Assembly (NCBI GenBank): GCA_963783355.1
Contig: CAWANF010000001.1
Span: forward strand, 248,001-312,000
Length of the DNA stretch: 64,000 nucleotides
Reading direction: 5' to 3'
From: CAWANF01 sp963783355
GTDB lineage: Bacteria > Bacteroidota > Rhodothermia > Balneolales > DATFMH01
Shown piece by piece: positions 1 through 8,195 of this stretch (position 1 is the first letter of the stretch; each line of letters begins with the position of its first letter). Position numbers and translations under genes: made by a program. The notes under the pieces were generated by a model. It searched no databases. It saw nothing but the letters and a program-made list of their open reading frames with translations, and was not told the origin of the DNA.

Positions 1-2
1 AT

Positions 3-860
3 TATTATTCTCTCATAATAGATGGTGTCGCTGTCGCTGATCCGGGCAGTGAGACGTTCTACGGAATGGGACGAATGGCAAGCGGGATTGAAATTCCGAT
101 TGTTGGCCAGGATTATTATGCCATAAAAGATGTACCTCACGGTGAAATAAGAATTAATCGTTATTATTCTAACGTATTACACCAGTGGAGACAATTCTAT
201 ATTTACACCCCTCCGGGATATGATGTGAATGAATCTGAAAAATACCCCGTGCTCTATATTTTACATGGTGGCGGAGAGGACGAAAGAGGTTGGGCTAACC
301 AGGGTAAAGCAGATTTAATCATGGATAACCTGATAGCAGAAAAAAAAGCAAAACCCATGCTCATAGTGATGCCGGATGGTAATATCGGCGCACCCGGTTT
401 CGGCGAAAATAGCCTGAAATTATTTGAGGCTGAGTTAAAACAAAGCATTATCCCATTTGTCGAAAAACATTACCGGGCAAAGACCGATTCAAAGGATCGC
501 GCACTTGCCGGATTATCGATGGGCGGCCTTCAGACGCTCTATGCAGGAATGAATAATACTCAGATGTTTTCGTATTTGGGGATATTTAGTTCAGGATGGA
601 TTCTGCCTATGCAGAGTAAATTGGCGGATGCACAATACGAGTATATGAAAAAGAATATCAATAAGATCAAAAGCAATTTAAAGCTTTTGTGGGTTTCTAC
701 CGGAGAGAAAGAAGATATCGCATATAAAAACTGCCAGGTAATGCTTTCAAAATTCAGGGAGATGAATATCAAATATAAATATGATGAATATCCCGGTGGA
801 CATACGTGGCCCGTCTGGAGACATGATTTGTACAAATTTGCACCACTTTTATTTAGATGA
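3..860 (+). CDS. CE1-type (feruloyl/acetyl) esterase, 5'-truncated by window edge
   Basis: The frame is open from the first complete codon at 3 and has no stop upstream, so the gene begins outside the window; the ATG at 66 is internal. The residues before it (YYSLIIDGVAVADPGS) match the end of the N-terminal E-set/CBM48-like domain of the full-length paralogue at 6757. The rest is an alpha/beta-hydrolase esterase: an HGGGEDERGW oxyanion region, the nucleophile Ser in GLSMGG (codon 516-518) and a C-terminal GGHTWPVWR with the catalytic His. Family members release ferulate or acetate from arabinoxylan. It overlaps the next gene by ATGA, so the two are probably co-translated. The exact ester substrate is not visible. 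Confidence 0.9.
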   Translation, partial: YYSLIIDGVAVADPGSETFYGMGRMASGIEIPIVGQDYYAIKDVPHGEIRINRYYSNVLHQWRQFYIYTPPGYDVNESEKYPVLYILHGGGEDERGWANQGKADLIMDNLIAEKKAKPMLIVMPDGNIGAPGFGENSLKLFEAELKQSIIPFVEKHYRAKTDSKDRALAGLSMGGLQTLYAGMNNTQMFSYLGIFSSGWILPMQSKLADAQYEYMKKNINKIKSNLKLLWVSTGEKEDIAYKNCQVMLSKFREMNIKYKYDEYPGGHTWPVWRHDLYKFAPLLFR

Positions 861-877
861 TTACACAAGGAGAAATA

Positions 878-2464
878 ATGAATTTTAAAAAAATCTCTGC
901 AAGATGGGAGATATGTCTTTGTTTTATTTTATTTATTCCGTTTTCTAATGCATTCGCTCAAAAATATCATAGTGATAACGGTAATGGAACATACACGAAT
1001 CCGGTGATAGCCTCTGATTTTCCGGACCCGGATGTGATTCGTGTGGGTTCTATGTATTACATGGTTAATACAACAATGTTTGTTTTTCCCGGTGTAACGG
1101 TGCTCAAATCACACGACCTGGTCAATTGGCAATATTGCAGCAATGCGGTTCAGCGTTTTGATTATAGTCCATGCTATGATTTGGACGGCTGTAACCGGTA
1201 TGGCCATGGCCAGTGGGCAACAAGTCTGCGTTATCATAACGGTAAATATTATTTATTGTTCATTACACTCGATGAAGGTGGCTTTTTGTGTACGGCGGCA
1301 AAACCGGAAGGTCCGTGGAAAATCCATCATTTACCCAGGGGATTTTATGATGCCAGTTTGCTTTTTGATACGGACGGGAAAATCTACGTCGTGCATGGTA
1401 ATAGCAAACTTTATGTAACCGAACTTAATAAAGATTTCGCTCCTGCAGGCAAAGATTCGTTAGTTTTTACCGGGGATATACGTCACGGACTTGAAGGGAC
1501 TCATTTTTACAAGATTCATGGTTACTATTACTTGTACTCCACTTACGGAGGCCGTGATGGAATACAGGTGGCATTGCGTTCTAAAAACGTTTACGGTCCT
1601 TATAAAGAAAAAGTTGTGATAAGGGATACTACCCGGGGCAGAAATTTTGGAATTCATCAGGGAGCTCTTGTCAAAACACAGACCGGACAATGGTGGACGA
1701 TGCTTTTCGTGGACCAGGGAGCTTTCGGACGTTTTCCTTCCTTGCAGCCCGTAAAGTGGGTGAATGGATGGCCGATGGTCGGTGTCAATGGAAAGGCTGT
1801 AGTTACATATAAAAAACCGGATGTTGGAAAAGTTTATCCAGTCACAACGATGCCTGCATCCGACGAATTTAACGAAACGAAACTGGGAATGCAGTGGGGC
1901 TGGAATCATAATCCTGTCCCATCCAAATGGTCGCTGACAGAAAGAAAAGGTTATTTACGATTAGAAACCGCAAAGGTGGTTTCCGAATTGCCCAAAGCCC
2001 GTAATACACTTACACAAAGAATGTTCGAGTATTATTCAAGGAAGATACCTTCGACCGCAACAACCAAAATGGATATCAGCCATATGAAGGATGGTGATGT
2101 GGCGGGTCTTGCTGTTTTCCAGAAACCCTATGCTTTTATCGGGGTTAAGAGGATAAAAGGCAGGAATTATATTGTGATGGTCAATAATGGTACTACGGTA
2201 GATTCTTCATTGGTAAAGGCTCCAACCGTTTATCTGAAGACCTATGCAAATTACGGGACAAGTAATGCCAGCTTTGCCTATAGTTATGATAATAAATCCT
2301 TTACCAATTTTGGAAATGTTCTCCATATGAAGTTTAGCCTTAAGATATTCACCGGCAATAAGTTCTGCCTGTTTAATTATGCGACTAAATCGTTAGGAGG
2401 ATATGTCGACTTCGACTGGTTCAGAGCAGCGCCGGGCAAGGAGGCTGGTCTGACCGCTAATTGA
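878..2464 (+). CDS. Glycoside hydrolase family 43, beta-xylosidase/arabinofuranosidase type
   Basis: This is a secreted five-bladed beta-propeller enzyme expected to remove xylose or arabinose from xylan chains. The start at 878 is preferred over 857 because AAGGAG lies just upstream and a signal peptide ending in NAFAQ follows directly. The GH43 catalytic triad is visible: Asp in FPDPDV, Asp in YDASLLFD and Glu in LEGTHFYK. The C-terminal ~190 residues from about SDEFNETKLGMQW look like the concanavalin-like GH43_C2 domain of bacterial beta-xylosidases. The gene follows the esterase with a 4-bp overlap if 857 is used. Substrate preference between xylosides and arabinosides cannot be decided from sequence alone. 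Confidence 0.92.
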   Translation: MNFKKISARWEICLCFILFIPFSNAFAQKYHSDNGNGTYTNPVIASDFPDPDVIRVGSMYYMVNTTMFVFPGVTVLKSHDLVNWQYCSNAVQRFDYSPCYDLDGCNRYGHGQWATSLRYHNGKYYLLFITLDEGGFLCTAAKPEGPWKIHHLPRGFYDASLLFDTDGKIYVVHGNSKLYVTELNKDFAPAGKDSLVFTGDIRHGLEGTHFYKIHGYYYLYSTYGGRDGIQVALRSKNVYGPYKEKVVIRDTTRGRNFGIHQGALVKTQTGQWWTMLFVDQGAFGRFPSLQPVKWVNGWPMVGVNGKAVVTYKKPDVGKVYPVTTMPASDEFNETKLGMQWGWNHNPVPSKWSLTERKGYLRLETAKVVSELPKARNTLTQRMFEYYSRKIPSTATTKMDISHMKDGDVAGLAVFQKPYAFIGVKRIKGRNYIVMVNNGTTVDSSLVKAPTVYLKTYANYGTSNASFAYSYDNKSFTNFGNVLHMKFSLKIFTGNKFCLFNYATKSLGGYVDFDWFRAAPGKEAGLTAN

Positions 2465-2571
2465 TGATACTTAGAAAGAAAGGTTATTTCTTATTCCATT
2501 ATGATGTGCAAAATGCCAGGATGATCTTGTGGCGTTGGAAATTCCTTTTCGATGTGGATACATATAAATAA
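2464..2571 (+). CDS. Possible 35-aa translationally coupled small ORF
   Basis: An ATG overlaps the stop codon of the GH43 gene (TGATG) and opens 35 codons before TAA, filling almost the whole gap to the next GH43 gene. The peptide is rich in aromatic and basic residues (MILRKKGYFLFHYDV at its start) and I do not recognise it. An AAGGAGG lies about 18 nt upstream, which is long for a ribosome binding site. It may be chance. Confidence 0.2.
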   Translation: MILRKKGYFLFHYDVQNARMILWRWKFLFDVDTYK

Positions 2572-2581
2572 ACTCTAAAAA

Positions 2582-3949
2582 ATGATTAAAATGTTTCGGT
2601 TTATACGAAATGTCAGTTTTCAATTGCTGACCGCGGTGCTATTAACTTTGGCTGTTACCGGTACGGCTTTTTCTCAGAACCCGATAATACGGGATCAGTT
2701 TTCCGCCGATCCTGCCGCAAGGGTTTTTAATGGAAAGGTCTATCTTTATCCTTCACACGATATTCTTGCAACGAAAGGGAAAGGGCGCGTCGGGTGGTTT
2801 TGTATGCAGGATTATCACGTATTTTCTTCATCAGATCTTACCGACTGGACGGATCACGGAGTGATAGTGAGCCAGAATAAAGTGCCCTGGGTCCGGCCCG
2901 ATTCGTATAGCATGTGGGCACCGGATTGTATTTACCGGAATGGGAAATATTATTTTTATTTCCCGGCACCACCAAAAAGCTCGGTCAATGGAAGAGGATT
3001 TACTATTGGCGTTGCTATCTCGAAAAAGCCTTACGGACCTTTTGTTCCGCAGTCAGAACCTATACAAGGTGTTCATGGGATTGATCCTAACATTCTTATC
3101 GATACCAATGGCCAGGCTTATCTGATCTGGGCCGGTGGTAATATCTATATCGCAAAACTGAAAAAAAATATGCTTGAACTTGCCGGTAAACCACATGTCA
3201 TTGAAGGTTTGCCTGAGAAAGGCCTTAAAGAAGGCCCTTATATGATTAAGCGAAAAGGTATCTACTATTTGATATATCCGCATGTACAGGAGAAAACCGA
3301 AAGGCTCGAATATGCAACGAGTGAAAATCCGATGGGGCCATTTAAGGTTACCGGGGTGATCATGGATGCAACCCCGGATTGCTGGACGAATCAAAGTTCT
3401 GTTATTAAATACAAAGGCCAATGGTATCTGTTCTATCATCACAATGATTATTCACCTCATTTTGATAAAAACAGATCGGTAAGAATAGACAGCCTATTCT
3501 TCAATGCGGACGGTACCATTAAGAAAGTTAATCCTACGTTAAGAGGTGTCGGTCTGACGAAAGCAACTCAAAAAATACAGATCGACCGGTTCAGTAAAAA
3601 AAGTGATGAAGGAACTTCGATCGCTTTTCTTGATACTGCCGATACTTTCAAAGGTTGGAAAACCATATTTCAAGCTGCAAATGCTTGGATTCAATACAAT
3701 GGGGTCGATTTCGGTAATCATAAATTGAAATCAGTTAGTATTAGAACAATGTCAAAAAACGGCGGAACCCTGTTGATACGATTGGATAATCAGAATGGTC
3801 CGATCATAGGCCGTATAAATATTCCTGACAGTGATGAGTGGACGACAATAAATACACCGTTATCTGGATTTCAACATGGGATACACAACCTGATTGTACA
3901 AGACGAGAATGGCCGGGATGTTGAAGTAGATTGGGTTCGTTTTAAATGA
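2582..3949 (+). CDS. Glycoside hydrolase family 43 with C-terminal CBM6-like domain
   Basis: This secreted enzyme has a signal peptide (to GTAFSQ), then a GH43 propeller with Asp in FSADPAARV, Asp in GIDPNILID and Glu in LKEGPYMIK as the likely catalytic triad. The last ~120 residues (from about LDTADTFKG to VEVDWVRFK) have the signature of a CBM6 carbohydrate-binding domain, including the terminal D-W-x-x-F pattern. Such GH43-CBM6 proteins act on arabinoxylan or xylo-oligosaccharides. An in-frame ATG at 2591 is an alternative start. It lies in the same-direction run of hemicellulases with short gaps. Confidence 0.9.
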   Translation: MIKMFRFIRNVSFQLLTAVLLTLAVTGTAFSQNPIIRDQFSADPAARVFNGKVYLYPSHDILATKGKGRVGWFCMQDYHVFSSSDLTDWTDHGVIVSQNKVPWVRPDSYSMWAPDCIYRNGKYYFYFPAPPKSSVNGRGFTIGVAISKKPYGPFVPQSEPIQGVHGIDPNILIDTNGQAYLIWAGGNIYIAKLKKNMLELAGKPHVIEGLPEKGLKEGPYMIKRKGIYYLIYPHVQEKTERLEYATSENPMGPFKVTGVIMDATPDCWTNQSSVIKYKGQWYLFYHHNDYSPHFDKNRSVRIDSLFFNADGTIKKVNPTLRGVGLTKATQKIQIDRFSKKSDEGTSIAFLDTADTFKGWKTIFQAANAWIQYNGVDFGNHKLKSVSIRTMSKNGGTLLIRLDNQNGPIIGRINIPDSDEWTTINTPLSGFQHGIHNLIVQDENGRDVEVDWVRFK

Positions 3950-4001
3950 ACCGGTCTATAAATGGAATACTTAAATATGGAAAATAGCTTGTTACGGTGA
4001 A

Positions 4002-5933
4002 ATGAAACAATTTTGCATTTTAATCTTACTTTTAATTGTTAATGCAGGAGCAGGCTATGGCCAGGAGATCGTTTCTCCTAACCGAAAAATTAAAGTAACA
4101 TTAACGACCGAAAAGAATTCACTTAATCATAGATATGGTCAGGTATTCTTTAGCATTCAGTATAAAAAAGGATTGAAATATGTTGAAGTGTTGCCTGCAT
4201 CACCACTGGGGATATCACGCAGAGATCAAAAATTCGTTAATAACCTGATTTTGGTTAAGGAGTCGGGGACAAAAGTAATTCACAATAAATACCGGATGAT
4301 TTCAGGCAAACGGAAGATTTGTGTAAATTTTGGTTACGAAAAGACCTTCAGCTACAGAAATTTAAACAACCAGCCTTTAAATATTGTTTTCAGGGTTTAC
4401 AACGATGGTGTTGCTTTCCGATATGTGTTCCCGAATCATACCGATTCGTTAGTCAATATTACCGGTGAAGCAACAACCTATGTGTTACCGGACAGTACCC
4501 GTCGATGGATGCAGCCTTATAACGTTTCCTATGAGTGGTTTTATAATTACAGCAAAACAGGAATAAGTAAAAGACCTGGGCAGCAATGGGGGCTGCCGGC
4601 ATTATTCAAAGTGAATAATGAACCCGTGTGGGCATTGATTGCGGAGGCCAATATTACAGGTAAGAATTGTGCGGTCAGGTTAAATAACCTGGATAACCAT
4701 AATAAATATAAAGTGATGTATCCCCCTCCAAGAAAAGATTTTCAGCAAACAGGGGTTATGTCAGCATTGCCGTGGCGTTCACAGTGGCATGTGATGATAG
4801 TTGGAAAGCTGTCTGATATTGTTGAATCGACATTAATTACCGATGTCAGTGAGCCGAATAAACTTAAAAATACGAGATGGATTAAACCCGGTGCCGTTGC
4901 CTGGATTTACTGGGCCAATAACCATGGTTCAAAAGATTATCAAAAGGTTGTTCAGTATATCAATTTGGCGGTGGATATGCATTGGCCTTATGTTCTTATC
5001 GACTGGGAATGGGATCAAATGGCAAATGGCGGGAATATCGTTGATGCCGCAAAATACGCCAGGAGCAAAGGCATTAAACCTTTGTTATGGTATAATTCAG
5101 GAACTTCCTGGCTTGGCCCCACTCCGGTCGACCGACTTGTGACCCATAAAAAGCGGGTTAAGGAATTCAAATGGCTGAATAAAATTGGCATTTATGGCAT
5201 TAAAGTTGATTTCTTTGCAGGAGACCAGCAGGATATGATGAAATATTATCTTGATATACTCAAGGATGCCGCAAAGTATCACCTGATGGTCAATTTTCAT
5301 GGGGCAACGGTTCCGACAGGTTGGTCGAGGACCTACCCAAACCTGATGACAATGGAAGCTGTTTACGGAGCGGAGTGGTACAATAACGCCCCAATACTGA
5401 CAAAAAGAGCAGCCCGTCATAACACAACCCTTCCTTTTACCCGAAATGTGATAGGCCCAATGGATTATACTCCTGTCACCTTTTCAAATTCTCAGTATCC
5501 GCATATCACTTCCTATGGCCATGAGTTGGCATTGTCGGTCGTTTTTCAATCGGGGTTGCAGCATTTTGCCGACAGGCCATCAGCTTATGAATCCTTACCA
5601 TCCGAACCAAAAGAGTTTTTGAAACAGGTTCCTGTTAGCTGGGATGATACTAAACTAATAGACGGTTATCCGGGTAAAAAAGTAATTATCGCCCGTGAAA
5701 AAGGAAAAAAATGGTATATCGGTGGTCTAAACGGGCTAAATAAAGCCCAAACATTAAAAATTAGTTTCAATTTTCTCCGCAAGGGAATTTATCATTTGCA
5801 GCTAATTAAAGATGGAAAAAATGATTCTACATTTTCGTATGAATCAGCGGATGTTAAAAAAGGTGACTTAGTCAAAGTTAAATGCCTTCCCAGAGGTGGA
5901 TTTGTCGGAATTATGGAAAGAAATGGTAACTGA
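4002..5933 (+). CDS. Glycoside hydrolase family 97, probably retaining alpha-galactosidase-like
   Basis: The 643-residue protein has a signal peptide ending GAGYGQ, an N-terminal beta-sandwich domain, a TIM barrel (DWEWDQMANGG, GIKVDFFAGDQQDM, LMTMEAVYGAEWYN) and a C-terminal beta domain, the standard GH97 layout. GH97 contains inverting alpha-glucosidases, which use Glu bases, and retaining alpha-galactosidases, which use an Asp nucleophile. Here Asp403 in KVDFF and Glu458 in GAEW are in place with a 55-residue spacing, which favours the retaining type; this is inference. It would remove alpha-linked galactose or glucose side residues. It is most likely periplasmic. Confidence 0.9.
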   Translation: MKQFCILILLLIVNAGAGYGQEIVSPNRKIKVTLTTEKNSLNHRYGQVFFSIQYKKGLKYVEVLPASPLGISRRDQKFVNNLILVKESGTKVIHNKYRMISGKRKICVNFGYEKTFSYRNLNNQPLNIVFRVYNDGVAFRYVFPNHTDSLVNITGEATTYVLPDSTRRWMQPYNVSYEWFYNYSKTGISKRPGQQWGLPALFKVNNEPVWALIAEANITGKNCAVRLNNLDNHNKYKVMYPPPRKDFQQTGVMSALPWRSQWHVMIVGKLSDIVESTLITDVSEPNKLKNTRWIKPGAVAWIYWANNHGSKDYQKVVQYINLAVDMHWPYVLIDWEWDQMANGGNIVDAAKYARSKGIKPLLWYNSGTSWLGPTPVDRLVTHKKRVKEFKWLNKIGIYGIKVDFFAGDQQDMMKYYLDILKDAAKYHLMVNFHGATVPTGWSRTYPNLMTMEAVYGAEWYNNAPILTKRAARHNTTLPFTRNVIGPMDYTPVTFSNSQYPHITSYGHELALSVVFQSGLQHFADRPSAYESLPSEPKEFLKQVPVSWDDTKLIDGYPGKKVIIAREKGKKWYIGGLNGLNKAQTLKISFNFLRKGIYHLQLIKDGKNDSTFSYESADVKKGDLVKVKCLPRGGFVGIMERNGN

Positions 5934-6059
5934 TATGGAGTTTTATCCAATATAAAATAACAACCGGTTACACTTGATAACTAACAGAAAGATAATGCGA
6001 GGATAACAGATAATTAATCGATAGTAGTTTTAAATAATCCCTTAAAATAAGGATCAATT

Positions 6060-6701
6060 ATGAAAACACTTATTTCTATTCTTTTATTAATCGGGGTAGG
6101 TATAACCAGCAAAGGTAATGCACAAAGTCTCGACGGTAAATGGCAAGGCAACATGACCATGCCAAATGGTAATGTGGAATTAATTTATAATTTTAAAGTT
6201 AAGGCTGATTCCTTGATTGGTGATATAACATCGAGTATGGGAACTTTGCCAATAGAAAACGGGACGGTAGATGGGAAGAAATTCACATTTGATGTTAATG
6301 TAAATGGACAGGTATTTAACAACAGAGGGGTTTTAAAAGGGGATACGATTAAACTGGCGTTACCCCAAAGTAACCAACAGATGATATTAAGCAGGATAAA
6401 GGAAGAATCAAAGATCGATGGAAAGTGGGTTGGAAAAGTCAGTGGTCCGCAGGGGGATTTTGACTTGACATTTACCTTTAATGTCAAGGGAAACAAATTA
6501 ACGGGAACAAGTTCTTCCTCAATGGGAGAAATGGACCTGACCAATGGTGTAGTTAACGGAAATAAATTTTCATTCGATGTTGATGCGGGTGGAATGACGA
6601 TTAGTCATAAGTGTACCTATCTTCCGGATGATTCCATTAAAGTAAAAGCGGATGTAAATGGCCAGGAGATTGACATGAAATTAGCAAGAGTTGATCAATA
6701 A
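6060..6701 (+). CDS. Secreted protein made of two tandem ~90-residue beta-rich domains
   Basis: After a signal peptide (to KGNAQS) the protein is two copies of the same unit. Copy one begins GKWQGNMTMPNGN and copy two GKWVGKVSGPQGD; both continue with a hydrophobic strand, a T-S-S-M-G turn, a G-V-x-G-x-K-F-x-F-D-V-x-x-G-G segment and a final K-L-A strand. Similar units occur attached to secreted hydrolases in Bacteroidota; no catalytic residues are recognisable. It sits between GH97 and an esterase, so a glycan-binding or accessory role is plausible but unproven. Confidence 0.8.
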   Translation: MKTLISILLLIGVGITSKGNAQSLDGKWQGNMTMPNGNVELIYNFKVKADSLIGDITSSMGTLPIENGTVDGKKFTFDVNVNGQVFNNRGVLKGDTIKLALPQSNQQMILSRIKEESKIDGKWVGKVSGPQGDFDLTFTFNVKGNKLTGTSSSSMGEMDLTNGVVNGNKFSFDVDAGGMTISHKCTYLPDDSIKVKADVNGQEIDMKLARVDQ

Positions 6702-6756
6702 ATATTTAATCAGTGCAAAACTATTACTATGTCTTTAAATAAATGAGGGGAAAACT

Positions 6757-7923
6757 ATGAAAAAAGTCATTCTATTTGCTATTTCTATATTGGTGTTTTC
6801 CAATATAGCTTCAGCTCAGTTTGCGGGCATAATGCGCGGGCAAAAGGTGAAACCGCTTCCCGAAGGTTTTAAACCGTCATCAACAAATACTTTTTTATCA
6901 GAATACCCGGCAGTCAATGCTAAGACACGTCAGGCTATATTCAGGGTCGTAGCTCCTGATGCAAAATCGGTTCAATTGCAATTAGGCGGAATTCATAATA
7001 TGAAAAAAGATGCCAGCGGCGTATGGTGGATTACCACTGGTCCTCTGGTTGTTGGCTTTCATTATTATGCCGTCATGATTGATAGCGTACCTGTTATGGA
7101 TCGGGACACTAAAGCCTTTTTCGGAAGTAACTGGGAATCATCGGGAATCGAAATACCGGAAGGCCCGGAAGGTGATTATTACAGGTTTAAAAGAAATATT
7201 CCTCACGGACAGATACGCTCCATTCAGTATTGGTCTGATATTAATGGTTTGGTGCGTCATATTAATGTATATGTGCCGGCAGGGTATGAGAAAAATCCTA
7301 ATAAGAAATATCCTGTTCTCTATCTTGTACACGGTTGGGGAGAAAATGAAAACGGTTGGTCAATACAGGGACATCTTGCAAATATTATGGATGGGTTGAT
7401 TGCATCCGGAAAAGCGGTTCCCATGATTATAGTAATGCCGGATGGAGATATTCAAACCAATCCGGATGTTCGTAAAGCTTCCGGGAATATTACCGATATT
7501 TATATTAAAGACCTGATCCCGTTTATCGATAAAAGCTTTCGTGTATATACCGACAGATACCACAGAGCTATGGCAGGATTATCCCGGGGCGGTTTCCAGA
7601 CATGGAATACCGTACTGAAAAATACGGATAAATTTGCCTGGTTGGGTGCTTTCAGCGGTACTTTCGGATTTCGCGGCAAGAGTACGATTGAAACAATTTA
7701 TAATGGTGCATTCAAAGATGCTGCTGCATTCAACAAAAAAGATATGAAACTTCTTTTTATCAGTACAGGCAGCGAAGAAAGATTTGGTGCAAAACAGGTA
7801 TATGATGCGATGGTTAAACATGGGATCAAGCACACCATCTTTTTCGTTTCTCCAGGTACGGCACATGAGTGGCTTACCTGGCGCAGAAGCCTTTACAATT
7901 TTGCACCGAGATTATTTAAATAG
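6757..7923 (+). CDS. CE1-type (feruloyl/acetyl-xylan) esterase with N-terminal E-set domain
   Basis: A strong site (GAGGGG) precedes the ATG, and a signal peptide ending IASAQ follows. Residues ~30-135 form an immunoglobulin-like E-set/CBM48-type domain (FRVVAPDAKSVQLQLGG, FHYYAVMIDS). Residues ~140-388 are the esterase D/CE1 hydrolase with HGWGENENGW, nucleophile Ser276 in GLSRGG and His370 in AHEWLTWR. Its architecture equals that of the truncated first gene, so the cluster carries two paralogous esterases, probably for different ester decorations of xylan. Confidence 0.92.
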   Translation: MKKVILFAISILVFSNIASAQFAGIMRGQKVKPLPEGFKPSSTNTFLSEYPAVNAKTRQAIFRVVAPDAKSVQLQLGGIHNMKKDASGVWWITTGPLVVGFHYYAVMIDSVPVMDRDTKAFFGSNWESSGIEIPEGPEGDYYRFKRNIPHGQIRSIQYWSDINGLVRHINVYVPAGYEKNPNKKYPVLYLVHGWGENENGWSIQGHLANIMDGLIASGKAVPMIIVMPDGDIQTNPDVRKASGNITDIYIKDLIPFIDKSFRVYTDRYHRAMAGLSRGGFQTWNTVLKNTDKFAWLGAFSGTFGFRGKSTIETIYNGAFKDAAAFNKKDMKLLFISTGSEERFGAKQVYDAMVKHGIKHTIFFVSPGTAHEWLTWRRSLYNFAPRLFK

Positions 7924-8195
7924 ACTTATTCAGGTTTTAGTACTGAATTTTGGGATTTAGTCGTACAGACTGATCCCTCATTATAACAATTAATCATTTA
8001 AAACATACTAAACGCGCCTTCCACTGGAAGGTTCCCGAATACCTGTTTATGTGATAGCTTTTATTGAAAAGTGATCATACCTGATAGTTATGAATGACCT
8101 TTAATGAAGGCGCGTGAAAGTCCATGCAATGACTTTGAAAGGTTAACAGGACGTGAAGCAAATTGAAAATATCAGTTAATAAATGGATAAATATC
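7924..8195 (+). other. Intergenic leader before GH54 with competing inverted repeats
   Basis: Three elements are visible. A hairpin at 7952-7977 (GGGAT..ATCCC plus AGTC..GACT) without a T-run could end the esterase transcript. A short hairpin CCTTCC-ACT-GGAAGG lies at 8017-8031. A 9-nt arm CGCGCCTTC at 8013-8021 is perfectly complementary to GAAGGCGCG at 8106-8114, so the CCTTC segment could pair with either partner. This could be a leader-RNA structure or coincidence. Confidence 0.3.
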
